DNA of 64,000 nt from Kribbella sp. NBC_01245 (GTDB lineage: Bacteria > Actinomycetota > Actinomycetes > Propionibacteriales > Kribbellaceae), in assembly GCF_036226525.1 (NCBI RefSeq), contig NZ_CP108487.1:1426001-1490000 (forward strand), given 5' to 3'. The stretch's first letter is position 1; each line of letters begins with the position of its first letter. The translations under genes were made by a program, and so were the position numbers. Shown piece after piece: positions 1-9,243 of this stretch. Below the pieces are notes generated by a model. That model saw nothing but the letters and a program-made list of their open reading frames with translations. It made no database searches and had not been told where the DNA came from.

Positions 1-2
1 AA

Positions 3-1760
3 GTGGGTCAGCGGCTCTGGCAGCTGTGGGCTGAGGAGGGTAACGAGAACGCCCTCGTCACCTACATCACTTCGGTCGCGCGGGATTTCAGCAATCCGGA
101 GGTGCGCTACTTGGCCGATCAGGTTGCGGAAGCCCTCGTTTCCCACGGTGACCTCCTGCTAGCCGGGACGCTCGCGCTCAAACTTGCCGCTGACGACCGT
201 GAGCGCGGCGACGACCGTCGCGCTCTCGAGCGCCTCGACGCCTTTATCGAGGCGTTCGCGGACAGCCGTTCCAGCGTGGCCGTCTGCATTCATGCGGAGC
301 TCGCGGCCGCTGCGATCGAGAACGAGACACCGCGGGGGCGGACAGCGGCTATCGCTCGGCTCCGGTCAGCAGTCGCCTCGGTCGAGGAGCGAGTTCGTTT
401 GGCCGAGCAGGCGATCGACGGAGACTGGTTGCTCGACACCGCCCGCCCTCTGTACCTCGGGCTGGTCGACGCGCTGCTGGAAGACAACTCACCAGAAGCT
501 CGTGTGGAAGCATTCTGGCTGCATGAGGCCAGCCGCCCCGTGACGCTGACAGGCGCGCTGCGCCCGGGTGGAGGAGTTGATCGCACGAGAGGCGTGAGTG
601 CGGGTCGTGTGGCAGGGATTGACGATGTCCGCAGCGCGCTCCGCATCGAGGATCGCCGGGCCACTGCAGTCGTCTCCTTCGTGGAGACCGAGACTAGGGT
701 CGGGGCGTTCGTGGTCACTTCCGGTGGGGAAGGCGCGAGCTGGGTGCCGTTGACAGTGACCGCGGCCGAGCTGGATGCGGCGGCCGAGAGTCTCAGCATT
801 GCGTTCAACGGTGACCCGACCCGGTTTCCCCCGCGCGCTCCGCTGGCTGCTATCAAGTTGGCGGCGGTGGATCTGACGGCGACCGAGGACGTCCTGGCGC
901 GCCTTGGTGAGGTTCTTCCCGTCGTCGGGACACCTGACGTCGTCTGTGTCGTGCCGAGCAGTTCGATGGAGGGGCTGCCTTTGCACGCAGTGCGCGACCG
1001 GCTGGGCGTCCGGCTGCTCGAGAGGGCCGCAGTTGTCGTGCAACCGAGCCTGAGCAGCCTGGTAGCAGCAGCCGCTGTGCCCCCTGCCGTAGCTGGCCCC
1101 AAAGCCGTCTTCGTGGCGGGCGTTGCCGCGGCCGAGGACGGGCACCCCGAGTTTTTTGAGGATGACGAACGGGTATTCAACGGCCTGGATGTGGAAGTGA
1201 CCACCCGTTTGGGAGCAGATGCGACACCCGCCGCGGTGCTCGAGGGAGTACGTACCAGCGACTTCGCACAACTCGCGTGCCACGGCTTCGTCGATACCCA
1301 CGACCCGCTAGGTTCAGGTCTTCTGCTCAGTGACGGCCAACGGCGTCCGTCGCGTCGTACTCAGTCGGTTCCGTTGCTCGAGCGCGCTGCCTTCGAGCTG
1401 ACCGTCCGGGACCTGGCGCAGGAGTCGCTCGGGCTGGAGCTCGTGGCACTGCGTGCGTGCTCGACCGCACGGAGGGCGGCGGTGGCGGCCAAGGAGGAGT
1501 CGAGCACTCTGACCCGGGCGCTGCAGGCGGCCGGCTGCCGCACCATTGTCAGCGCGCTGTGGAACGTGGACCAGCGGTCGTCCTTGGCATTGTTCGAGGA
1601 CTTCTACGCAGCCCACCTGGGTGAGGGATTTCCTGCCTGCGAGGCCTTGGCCATTGCTCAGCGCAAGATGCTCACCTCCGGTCCGCCGTACTCTCATCTT
1701 TACCACTGGGGTGCCTTCATGGTTTCTGGAGACTGGAGGGGTTCGGACAATGAGCGGTAA
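3..1760 (+). CDS. CHAT-domain peptidase-like protein, 5' end cut by window edge
   Basis: The frame is open from the window edge, so the true start lies upstream and the N-terminus is missing. The first half is helical and TPR-like. The C-terminal half reads as a CHAT domain (caspase HetF associated with TPRs), with a histidine in LACHG (codon at 1281-1283) and a cysteine in LRACSTA (codon at 1458-1460) at the spacing expected for the His/Cys dyad. The typical ending SALWNVDQ...LYHWGAF is present. CHAT proteins are caspase-like proteases often used in bacterial signalling or cell-death modules. The downstream gene overlaps its 3' end by 11 nt, which implies translational coupling. The substrate is unknown. 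Domain call is confident; the biological role is open. Confidence 0.85.
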   Translation: MGQRLWQLWAEEGNENALVTYITSVARDFSNPEVRYLADQVAEALVSHGDLLLAGTLALKLAADDRERGDDRRALERLDAFIEAFADSRSSVAVCIHAELAAAAIENETPRGRTAAIARLRSAVASVEERVRLAEQAIDGDWLLDTARPLYLGLVDALLEDNSPEARVEAFWLHEASRPVTLTGALRPGGGVDRTRGVSAGRVAGIDDVRSALRIEDRRATAVVSFVETETRVGAFVVTSGGEGASWVPLTVTAAELDAAAESLSIAFNGDPTRFPPRAPLAAIKLAAVDLTATEDVLARLGEVLPVVGTPDVVCVVPSSSMEGLPLHAVRDRLGVRLLERAAVVVQPSLSSLVAAAAVPPAVAGPKAVFVAGVAAAEDGHPEFFEDDERVFNGLDVEVTTRLGADATPAAVLEGVRTSDFAQLACHGFVDTHDPLGSGLLLSDGQRRPSRRTQSVPLLERAAFELTVRDLAQESLGLELVALRACSTARRAAVAAKEESSTLTRALQAAGCRTIVSALWNVDQRSSLALFEDFYAAHLGEGFPACEALAIAQRKMLTSGPPYSHLYHWGAFMVSGDWRGSDNER

Positions 1761-2253
1761 TGACATCGCGGATCGCGTCGGAGCACTGAGCAACCAAGAC
1801 AGCGAGCGCTTGCTCCAGGCCGTGATGGACCGGCTGTTGGCGGATACGGCCCCGCTCGAGGTCGACGATGAGGAGTCCGCCCGCGAGCTGGTCGCAGCGT
1901 TCGTGACCCGGCCCGACGAGCCAGTGGCGCCCGACGACGTGATTCGCCCATCGGTAGACGTGGACACCTACGTCCGGGCTGCATTGACTTTGCTCGTCGA
2001 AGACTCCGAGACCGCGCCAGTGGTGGAGGAGTCATTGACCCGGCTTCCTGACGAGACTCAGATGTTCGCTGACCCGGTCACGGCGGCGCTCGTTCTCGGC
2101 GTGCTCGTCGCCTTTCTGCAGACGAAATTCGACGTGAAGGTCAGCCGTAAGGACGGCAAGGTCGACTTTGACTTCTCTGTCGGCAAGGAGGCGGCCTCGG
2201 ACGAGACCGTCGCCAAGGTCGTTGATGCCGTTCGTGGGGTTGTCGATCGCTGA
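1750..2253 (+). CDS. CHAT-associated hypothetical protein, 167 aa
   Basis: The ATG at 1750 lies inside the last codons of the CHAT gene, so the two are almost certainly co-translated. The protein is acidic and helical in its first 100 residues. It then has a short hydrophobic stretch (PVTAALVLGVLVAFLQT) and a basic beta segment (KFDVKVSRKDGKVDFDFS) before a final helix. I do not recognise the family. The context suggests a partner, substrate or regulator of the CHAT protein. The hydrophobic stretch could be a membrane-active segment exposed by cleavage, which is inference only. Confidence 0.75.
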   Translation: MSGNDIADRVGALSNQDSERLLQAVMDRLLADTAPLEVDDEESARELVAAFVTRPDEPVAPDDVIRPSVDVDTYVRAALTLLVEDSETAPVVEESLTRLPDETQMFADPVTAALVLGVLVAFLQTKFDVKVSRKDGKVDFDFSVGKEAASDETVAKVVDAVRGVVDR

Positions 2254-2400
2254 CTCGGCGGCTGGCGAGCCGTTGCCCGTAACTCCGGACGGGCAGATAC
2301 TCCTGAGTGTCGGCCAGTGGTGTCACGGCTACGTGCCGCCACCAGCCCGACGGTTCGAGGGACCCCGTCCATCGGTCCCGTTCACTCCTCGGAGGAACAG

Positions 2401-3255
2401 ATGAGGCTCGAACGCACGTCAGTCTGGAGCCGCCTGCGCCGGCCCGCCCAACTCGTGGCCGTGGTGAGCGCGATCGCGGCATCCCTGTACGCCGTACCGG
2501 CCGCTGGAGCCGCCGTACCTTCGCCGGCCGCGCAACTGTCTGCCGCAAACGCCGCGGTGGAACGGTCAGGGGTGAAGGGCATCGCTTGGTACACCGACGC
2601 GGCCTCCGGCAAGGTGGTCGTCACCGCGGACAGCTCTGTGTCCGCGGCGGGACTCGCCGCGCTGAAACACGATGCGGTACAGGTCAATCGCACGCGCGGC
2701 GTTTTCAGGCCGCTGGTCTCGGCGGGTGATGCGATTTACGGCGGCCAGTACCGCTGCTCGCTCGGCTTCAACGTGGTGAAGGGCGGTACCTACTACTTCC
2801 TCACCGCCGGCCACTGCGGGAAGGCGGCGAAGACCTGGTACACCAACTCCAACCACTCCACGCTGATCGGCCCGACAGTGGGCTCCAGCTTCCCAGGCAA
2901 CGACTACGCGCTGGTCCGATATGACAACGCCTCGCTGAGCCACCCGGGTGGATTCACCGCGGCCAACGCGTTCGTCGGAGAGACGGTCACTCGCAAGGGC
3001 TCGACCACCGGAACCCACAGCGGCAGGGTCACCGCACTCAACGTCACCGTCCGGTACACCGGCGGTGGCAAGGTCGGCGGACTGATCCAGACGACCGTGT
3101 GCGCGGAGCCGGGCGATTCTGGCGGCCCGCTGTACGACGGCACGAAGGCGCTCGGCCTGACCTCCGGTGGCAGCGGCGACTGCACCCGCGGGGGTACGAC
3201 GTTCTTCCAGCCCGTGACCGAAGCCGCGAGCGTCTACGGTGTGACCATCTACTGA
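2401..3255 (+). CDS. Secreted S1-family serine protease (streptogrisin-like)
   Basis: This 284-aa protein starts at ATG 2401, six bases after a GGAGG ribosome-binding site; an upstream in-frame start at 2317 has no such site. It begins with a basic n-region, a hydrophobic core and an AGA-type cleavage area near residues 35-40, so it is exported. A short propeptide-like region precedes the catalytic domain. The chymotrypsin-fold triad is visible: His138 in TAGHC, Asp168 in NDYALVRY and Ser240 in GDSGGP. Cysteines flank the active site as in alpha-lytic protease and streptogrisins. It is probably an extracellular endopeptidase for protein scavenging. A strong hairpin follows the stop codon. Confidence 0.92.
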   Translation: MRLERTSVWSRLRRPAQLVAVVSAIAASLYAVPAAGAAVPSPAAQLSAANAAVERSGVKGIAWYTDAASGKVVVTADSSVSAAGLAALKHDAVQVNRTRGVFRPLVSAGDAIYGGQYRCSLGFNVVKGGTYYFLTAGHCGKAAKTWYTNSNHSTLIGPTVGSSFPGNDYALVRYDNASLSHPGGFTAANAFVGETVTRKGSTTGTHSGRVTALNVTVRYTGGGKVGGLIQTTVCAEPGDSGGPLYDGTKALGLTSGGSGDCTRGGTTFFQPVTEAASVYGVTIY

Positions 3256-3264
3256 TCCGACCGA

Positions 3265-3299
3265 TGACCCGGCCGTGCCTACGAGGCGCGGCCGGGTCA
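3265..3299 (+). terminator. Hairpin terminator after the S1 protease gene
   Basis: TGACCCGGCCG at 3265-3275 pairs perfectly with CGGCCGGGTCA at 3289-3299 around a 13-nt loop. It starts 9 nt after the protease stop codon. There is no T-tract, which is usual for high-GC actinobacterial terminators. Confidence 0.75.
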
Positions 3300-3748
3300 G
3301 TCGTCCTCCGCCGAGCCGCGTGCTGTTCGGCGTACAGGGGTCAGGTCAAGACTGTGCGAGGGCGTGCACGGCGCGTTCGATGGCGGGCGCAGGTCGAGGG
3401 TAAGGCAGTACCTCTGTTTGTGTCCGAGGAGGAACACGCACCTAGGTGCTTGCTGATCCGCGGGCGTGTTGCTCGATCGTCTTGGTGACGTAGCCGAGTG
3501 TCTCCGCGACGATCGCGATCGACTTCCCCCCCGAGCTGTTCGCGCGGCCCAGGCCGCGAAGGCGGTGGCGTCGTGAGGCCGGCGTCCGGCGGCCAATCAG
3601 CCGTTGAGTACGCAGGCGTAATACGCCATCCATGAAGTTGATCGTCGCGCCGGGTGATGTCTTGGATTCGCTGGGACGTTGGGGCCGCCCTGAAGCTTTA
3701 GCGGCCGCATGAACGGCAACGAATGCAGATGTGGTGCTGCACCTTGAC
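3300..3748. other. Gene-poor stretch, no gene supported
   Basis: Short open frames exist on both strands but none has a start, ribosome-binding site and recognisable domain together. On the minus strand, 3445-3528 encodes a helix-turn-helix-like string (GKSIAIVAETLG...TKTIEQH). It has no continuation and no coherent upstream frame, so it may be the remnant of a regulator or recombinase. Confidence 0.5.
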
Positions 3749-4261
3749 TCATCGGCTGTCGGATGCACCGAGCGGTTTCTCGAAGTGGATCAGCGTCCAG
3801 TGCCATTCAGGGCGCGTCTCGGTACGGACGCCCTTGTAGCCGAGCGCGCGGTAGAACGCGACCGCTTCCGGTTGATTGGTGGCCGTGTTCAGCACGACCT
3901 CGTCGTATCCCAAGGCGAGAGCGCGCTCTTCCAATGCCGTCATGAGCCGGCGGCCGATCCCGCGCCGTCGGGTGGCCGGGTGTACTCGGACGAAGACGAT
4001 TTCGGCGCGGCCCTGGCCGTGGTCCCAAAGCCCGCCCATCGCCACGATGTGGCCATCGATCTCGCCGACCAGCAGGTCGCCACCGGGCAGGGCATCAGGG
4101 TCGGCCAGTACCGGGAACGCCGTCGGTGGCTCGGCCGCGGCCGGCAGCGGCAGCGGCGCCGACGGATCGGCGGTTGCTCCGATGTGGGGCATCGTGGCCA
4201 GCGTCCACACCTGGGGCAAATCGCTGCGTCGATGTCCGCGAATGGTAACCATGAAGCCCAT
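3749..4261 (-). CDS. GNAT family N-acetyltransferase
   Basis: A 170-aa GNAT-fold protein. The acetyl-CoA binding motif A is visible as VFVRVHPATRRRGIGRRLM, followed by the NTATNQPEAVAFYRALGYK block that closes the fold. The frame is open further upstream, but the sequence there is not GNAT-like, and the fold begins at TIRGHRRSDLPQVW. The start is therefore placed at ATG 4261, with ATG 4252 equally possible. It acetylates a small molecule or protein amine; the substrate cannot be read from sequence. Confidence 0.8.
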   Translation of the reverse strand: MGFMVTIRGHRRSDLPQVWTLATMPHIGATADPSAPLPLPAAAEPPTAFPVLADPDALPGGDLLVGEIDGHIVAMGGLWDHGQGRAEIVFVRVHPATRRRGIGRRLMTALEERALALGYDEVVLNTATNQPEAVAFYRALGYKGVRTETRPEWHWTLIHFEKPLGASDSR

Positions 4262-4732
4262 CGTTGTCGGCGGACCGGCCTGGCTCAAGCGGATATTGGC
4301 AGTGTTCCGGTTGCGGACCATCAGCTCCCGCGACAGCGGCGCGGGCAGCCCAGAAGGACTCGGCGTGCAGCGGCTGGGGCCCGGGGCTGTAGACGTCGGT
4401 TGAATCGGTAGGCGGTTGCTGCCAGCCCGGAAATCGCATCCTCGAGGCTTGGGGGTCACCAAACCGTTCGGGCGCGCTGCCAGTCGGAGTCGACGCGAGT
4501 GCCGCGCCAGAGTCGACGATTCACCTTTTCGCGTCTCGCTGAGGGCGGTGCGTGCCGGCGACCACCGTCCGGCTCCCACGATCTCCAAAGTTGGCCAGGG
4601 CCTGGGATTGTGCGGGGCCGGGATGGGTGCGATCGAGCTCTTGCCGTGGTCTCAAGCTGGGTTTAACTTCGGTCATGTGCCCGTGCGGGGGGCCGCTGAC
4701 AATGCGGCAGCGCTCGGGCTGGGGGTCAGGCC
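4262..4732. other. Intergenic region without a supported gene
   Basis: This gap separates the divergent GNAT and lipoprotein genes. Several open frames cross it on both strands but have arginine/proline-rich shadow composition, no domain and no ribosome-binding site. It presumably carries the two divergent promoters, but I could not pick out convincing -35/-10 pairs. Confidence 0.5.
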
Positions 4733-5317
4733 ATGGCAGCACGGGGATTTGCGGCTGCATTCCTGCTCATCGTGGGCGCGTTGCTCGCGCTGCCGGGGTG
4801 TAGCGACGACGAGGGCCAAGGTGGTCCGACGCCGGCACCTGTCACGTCTCCAACAAGCTTGCCGACGGCAAACACGTCGCCGGCCAGCCAGGCCACCCCT
4901 CGACCCGATGGTCTGATCCGGATCATCGCGGTGGAGGTCGCATCTGAAGACCCGTCGCCGGGCGGCCAATATGTGCTGCTCTTCAACGGCACCAGCAAGG
5001 CGGTGGACCTCGCCTGCTGGACCGTTCGATCCGCATCGACGGGTAGCTCCGCACGCGTTTCGATCGCTGCCGCGATCCCGCCGGGAGGCGCGGCTCGACT
5101 GTTTCCGGATGACCGCCTGTTCGGTTCGGCGGACACCGTCGAGCTGAGCACTCGCGACGGACACCAGGTCGATCGGACGCCACGCATCACTGACCGCACC
5201 GGCGACGACCAGGTGTGGTTCCGCGACCAGACCGGAGACTGGCGGTTTGGGCGTGGGTTGGCTCTTCCGTCACAGGTGGTCGACGGACGGTTGGCGATGC
5301 GAACAGAGAGTTGTTGA
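4733..5317 (+). CDS. Lamin-tail-domain lipoprotein
   Basis: The 194-aa product starts with a lipoprotein signal peptide ending in the lipobox LPGC (cysteine near residue 23). A Ser/Thr/Pro-rich linker runs to about residue 60. The rest matches a lamin tail domain (LTD, an immunoglobulin-like beta fold): IRIIAVEVAS, YVLLFNGTSKAVDLACWTV, IPPGGAARLF and DTVELSTRDG are the characteristic strands. LTD proteins in bacteria are usually surface-attached and often sit next to exported enzymes. The next gene also encodes a secreted protein and begins 20 nt downstream, so the two are probably co-expressed. The function is unknown beyond cell-surface location. Confidence 0.8.
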   Translation: MAARGFAAAFLLIVGALLALPGCSDDEGQGGPTPAPVTSPTSLPTANTSPASQATPRPDGLIRIIAVEVASEDPSPGGQYVLLFNGTSKAVDLACWTVRSASTGSSARVSIAAAIPPGGAARLFPDDRLFGSADTVELSTRDGHQVDRTPRITDRTGDDQVWFRDQTGDWRFGRGLALPSQVVDGRLAMRTESC

Positions 5318-5337
5318 CACCAGCAAGTGGGGGAACT

Positions 5338-7986
5338 GTGAAACACCGACTATTGCGGGCGTCTGTCGCCTGCAGCCTGATTCCGCTGACCTGGCTGGGC
5401 ACGAGTACCGGGCCGGCGACGGCGAACCATGTGACCACACCGGTCATCCGAGACGTGTCGATGGCCAATCTCGCCGCGAGCGAGCGCGAGTTGCACATCG
5501 TCGTCGATCCGAACAACGCCAATCACCTGGCCGCCGGCGCGAACGAGCGCGGCGGTGGCAACAGCCAGGAGTGGTACACCTCCACCGACGGGGGACGCAA
5601 CTGGACCAGCGGCGACCTGCCGTTCGGCACGCTGACCGTCACCGACGTCGGTGGCGACGGTGACACTCTGCTGATGAGCGACCCGGCGGTTGATTTCGGC
5701 GCCGGCGGGCGGATCTACTATTCGGCGCTGGTGCACCGCGGCAGCGAGGATCCATGCACGCTGTTCGTCAGCTCATCCACCGACGACGGCACCAACTGGA
5801 CTGATCCGGCCAACGGTATCGTCGCGGCCGGCGGCACGACCATCTGCAACGACAAGGAATTCATCCTGGTCGACCGGGCCGCCAATGACAACGTCTACGT
5901 GGCCTGGACGCCCTTCGGCGGCGCGAACAACAACGAGGTCGCGTTCTCTCGCGATCTGAACGGGGCGGGCGACGGCTTCGCTTTCTCGGCACCTCTGATC
6001 CTGTCGACCGACGCTGCGCAGAACGGCTGCCTGAACCACGGTGCTGAACTGGCCCAGGAGGCCAACAGCGGTGACCTGTACGTCGCCTGGACGACGCTCT
6101 GCAACGGGATCGGCGACGGTGCCGACTCGTCGGTCTGGGTGGCGCGCTCGACAGATGACGGGCAGAACTTCGGCGCGCCGGTCCAGGTCGCGACCCTGGA
6201 CAACGTGAACCCGGCGATCGCGACCGGTTTCCGGGCCCGGTCATTCCCCAGCATCGACGTCGACCCGGTAACCGGCCGGGCTTTCGTCGTGTGGGCCGAC
6301 TACACCGACGCTGACGGTGGTGACGCCGACATCCTGATCTCGTCCGCGATCGACAACGCAGGGTGGACGGCGCCATCCGGCGTGGATGTGGAGGCAGAGC
6401 CGGACGGCCAGTTCATGCCTTGGGTCGACGTGGGGCAAGGCCGGGTGCACGTTGCCTACTACAGCAACGATGACGAGACGAACAACCACAACGTCTTCCT
6501 GTCGTACGGCGCTGTCGCTGCGACGCCTGCCTTCACCGCGGTGCAGGTGAATTCGCAGCCAACGCCTGAAGCGACCGGCTTCATCGGCGACTACCTGGCA
6601 GTCGACGTCGGCCCCGACAACGTCGTACACCCCTCCTGGGGTGACGGCCGAGCTGGAGTCGGCGGTGCCACCGACGGTTGGAGCGCACGGGTCGACTTCT
6701 CGCCACCCACAAACGTCGCGGGATCGGCTAGCCCGAACCCGCTCCCGTGGGGACAGAGCACCACCGTGACCGCGACGGTCACCGGTGCGCACGGCGAGAA
6801 CGAACAGTTCATCCCGGTTCGGTTCACCGTTGCCAGCAGCGGTACGCCGTCGGACACGAGCGGAACCGGTACGACGAACGCGGCCGGTCAGGCGACCTTC
6901 TCGTACTCCAACGGCACCGCGGGTTCGGACACCGTGACCATCTGGGCGGACCTCGACGAGGACACCACCCAGGATGCCGGTGAGACCACAACGGTGACGG
7001 TGACATGGCAGAAGCACCCGACCACAGCGGCGTACACCGGGCCGACCAGTGGCGAGTACCACGATCCGCTGACGGTCAGCGGCACGTTGCGGGACGCGCT
7101 CACTTCGGCAGCCTTGCCGGGCGAAACCCTCACAATCGGGTTCGGCACCGACACCTGCACCGGCGTGACGAACGCGAGTGGCGTAGCGACCTGTGGATTC
7201 ACTCCGCAGCAGGTGCCGGGACCGTACACCGCTACGGCGAGCTTCGCGGGTTCGGCGCAGTACGAGGCGACCACCTCGCCTGGCGTCGCATTCACCCTCA
7301 ACAAGGAGCAGACCACGCTCACGTACACGGGTCCCGCGTTCGTCGGCAACGGTGATCCGGCAACTCTGTCGGCTCGCCTTACCGAGGACGACCCGACGCC
7401 GGTCGCCGGCCGGACCGTCCAGCTCACCCTCGGCACGGGACCGGGAGCGCAATCCTGCTCCGGAGTCACGACTGCCGGCGGTATCGCCAGCTGCACGATC
7501 GCATCGGTGAACCAACCCGGCGGGCCGACGACGGTTTCGGCCGCCTTCGCCGGCGACGCGTATTACTTGCCGTCGGCAACGAGCGCGTCCGTGGTGGTGT
7601 TCACCTGGACACCGGGCGGCAACTTCGTCATCGGTGACGGCAACGACACCGTCGGAGCCACAGCGACCTTCTGGAGCGACACGTGGTACCTCGCGAACTC
7701 GGTGAGTGGCGGGACCGCCCCGAAGAGCTTCAAGGGCTTCTCCAACGACCCGGCCGGACGGACCACGTGTGGCGGGACCTGGCGCTCCCTGCCGGGGAAC
7801 AGCCCGCCGCCATCGAATGTCCTTCCGGAATACACCGCGGTACTGGTCACGTCCAGGGTGGTCAAGAACGGGAACATCATCAGCGGCACCAAGCCCGCAA
7901 TCGCCATCGTGCGAGTGAATCCCGGCTATTCGCCGAGCCCGGGTAAAACCGGCACGGCAACGGTCCTCGGCCTCTTGTGCGGATGA
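5338..7986 (+). CDS. Secreted sialidase/BNR-fold protein with Ig-like repeats
   Basis: GTG 5338 follows a GGGGGA sequence and starts an 882-aa exported protein with a signal peptide ending near ATA-NHV. Residues about 30-460 form a BNR/sialidase-type propeller with Asp-box motifs STDGGRNW, STDDGTNW and STDDGQNF. Three bacterial Ig-like domains of about 100 residues follow, the second and third with the paired CTG...ATC / CSG...ASC cysteines of the Big_3-like repeat. A 120-residue C-terminal beta domain rich in Gly/Thr ends the protein. The architecture suggests an extracellular glycan-binding or glycosidase protein. I cannot confirm sialidase catalytic residues, so enzymatic activity is uncertain. 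Confidence 0.8.
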   Translation: MKHRLLRASVACSLIPLTWLGTSTGPATANHVTTPVIRDVSMANLAASERELHIVVDPNNANHLAAGANERGGGNSQEWYTSTDGGRNWTSGDLPFGTLTVTDVGGDGDTLLMSDPAVDFGAGGRIYYSALVHRGSEDPCTLFVSSSTDDGTNWTDPANGIVAAGGTTICNDKEFILVDRAANDNVYVAWTPFGGANNNEVAFSRDLNGAGDGFAFSAPLILSTDAAQNGCLNHGAELAQEANSGDLYVAWTTLCNGIGDGADSSVWVARSTDDGQNFGAPVQVATLDNVNPAIATGFRARSFPSIDVDPVTGRAFVVWADYTDADGGDADILISSAIDNAGWTAPSGVDVEAEPDGQFMPWVDVGQGRVHVAYYSNDDETNNHNVFLSYGAVAATPAFTAVQVNSQPTPEATGFIGDYLAVDVGPDNVVHPSWGDGRAGVGGATDGWSARVDFSPPTNVAGSASPNPLPWGQSTTVTATVTGAHGENEQFIPVRFTVASSGTPSDTSGTGTTNAAGQATFSYSNGTAGSDTVTIWADLDEDTTQDAGETTTVTVTWQKHPTTAAYTGPTSGEYHDPLTVSGTLRDALTSAALPGETLTIGFGTDTCTGVTNASGVATCGFTPQQVPGPYTATASFAGSAQYEATTSPGVAFTLNKEQTTLTYTGPAFVGNGDPATLSARLTEDDPTPVAGRTVQLTLGTGPGAQSCSGVTTAGGIASCTIASVNQPGGPTTVSAAFAGDAYYLPSATSASVVVFTWTPGGNFVIGDGNDTVGATATFWSDTWYLANSVSGGTAPKSFKGFSNDPAGRTTCGGTWRSLPGNSPPPSNVLPEYTAVLVTSRVVKNGNIISGTKPAIAIVRVNPGYSPSPGKTGTATVLGLLCG

Positions 7987-8002
7987 CCTGACGACAGCTG
8001 GG

Positions 8003-8032
8003 GGACCGCACGGCACTCACGCCGCGCGGTCC
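8003..8032. terminator. Bidirectional terminator between convergent genes
   Basis: GGACCGCACGGC (8003-8014) pairs with GCCGCGCGGTCC (8021-8032) with one A-C mismatch and a 6-nt loop. It lies between the convergent stops at 7986 and 8017 and overlaps the last codons of the antiporter gene, so it can serve both. Confidence 0.65.
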
Positions 8033-9213
8033 TCCACCTGCGAGACCTGCCTGAGTAGGGCCAGGGCGAGGGCGGGGAAGAGGAGGACGGAGAGGAGGCC
8101 GGCGCAGACTAGGGCGGCGGCGGTGATGGGGGCCATTAGGCCGGTGGTGACGCCGATTTGGGTTGCGGTGACGATGAACGGCAGGGAGGTCGCTTGGAGG
8201 AGCGCCACGGCGGCCGTCGAGCGGGGGCCGAGGGTCCGGATTGATAGGAGCGCCGGCACGCCGCGGACGACGAGCAACGCAACCAGGAAGAGCGGGACTC
8301 TGGCGAGGGCGGAAGGATCGTCGATGAGCCCGCGCAGGTCGAGGCGCAGTCCGCTGGTCACGAAGAAGACCGGGATCAGGAAGCCATAGCCGAGCGCCTC
8401 CAGTTTGATCCGGAAGCGGGGATGCGAACTCGCGTCGCGGTCAACCAGCCCGACCACCGCGCCGGCCAGGAAGGCACCGAGGATCGTCTCCAGACCGAAT
8501 TGCTCGGCAAGCGCGACAAAGGCGACTAGGAGTACGACGGCTGCACGGACGCGGATCTCGGCCGTCGTGTCCTGCAGGCGGAACAGCACGGAACCGATTC
8601 GCCGGGAACGTCCCGCGGTCGCGACCACGATGCCCGTGACCACGACGAGCACCGCGAACAGGCCGACCATGATCAGGCGCTCGCCCGGGCTGCCGCCTTC
8701 GGTCGAGAACACCAAGGACAGCAGGAGAACCGCGGCGAAATCGGCCACTGACGCCGCGGCGATGGTGAACTGGCCGACGGCGCCATCGGCCTTCCCCGCG
8801 TCCTTGAGCACCGGCACGACCAACCCCAGGGAGGTCGCGGAGAGGGTGACGGCGAGCAGCAACGCGCTCTGAACCCAGCCGGCCGCCGAGAATCCCGCGC
8901 CTGCGACACCGCCGAGCGCCAGCGTCACCAGATAACCCAGCACCGCCAGCCGCAGCACCCGACCGCGCAGCTGATGCACATCGATCTCCAGACCGGCCAG
9001 GAACAGCAGGAATCCCAGTCCCAGCAGGGAAACGATCTGCAGCGGTACGTCGACCTCGACCAGCCCGAGGCCGTGTGGTCCGATGACGATGCCGGCCACG
9101 ATCTCAAGGACGACGGCCGGCACCCGAAGCCGCGGTGCCAGGCCGAGCAGTAGTGGCGCGAGCAGTGCGATCAGGGTGACCGCAAACAGGTTGGTGAACT
9201 CCACGTCGGGCAT
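8017..9213 (-). CDS. CPA2-family cation:proton antiporter (KefB/NapA-like)
   Basis: This 398-aa, almost entirely hydrophobic protein has about twelve membrane segments. It begins with the family pattern LLLGLAPRLRVPAVVLEIVAGIVIGPHGLG, and the LLGLGFLLFLAGLEIDV segment is diagnostic of the CPA2 Na+/H+ exchanger group. There is no C-terminal TrkA-N domain, so it is not a full KefB/KefC. It probably exchanges Na+ or K+ for protons at the plasma membrane. It is read alone on the minus strand; the flavin reductase gene lies 30 nt upstream and may share its transcript. Confidence 0.88.
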   Translation of the reverse strand: MPDVEFTNLFAVTLIALLAPLLLGLAPRLRVPAVVLEIVAGIVIGPHGLGLVEVDVPLQIVSLLGLGFLLFLAGLEIDVHQLRGRVLRLAVLGYLVTLALGGVAGAGFSAAGWVQSALLLAVTLSATSLGLVVPVLKDAGKADGAVGQFTIAAASVADFAAVLLLSLVFSTEGGSPGERLIMVGLFAVLVVVTGIVVATAGRSRRIGSVLFRLQDTTAEIRVRAAVVLLVAFVALAEQFGLETILGAFLAGAVVGLVDRDASSHPRFRIKLEALGYGFLIPVFFVTSGLRLDLRGLIDDPSALARVPLFLVALLVVRGVPALLSIRTLGPRSTAAVALLQATSLPFIVTATQIGVTTGLMAPITAAALVCAGLLSVLLFPALALALLRQVSQVEDRAA

Positions 9214-9243
9214 GGCGGATCAGAGTCGGCGACCGGGCCGGGT

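Noticed and set aside
3442..3600. Minus-strand fragment resembling a LuxR or integrase helix-turn-helix (GKSIAIVAETLG...)
   Set aside because: Only about 25 residues look like a domain, the flanks do not continue in any frame and there is no start signal.
6241..8016. Long minus-strand open frame opposite the BNR/Ig protein gene
   Set aside because: It is a GC-bias shadow: Arg/Gly-rich, no domain, while the plus strand has a signal peptide and clear repeats.
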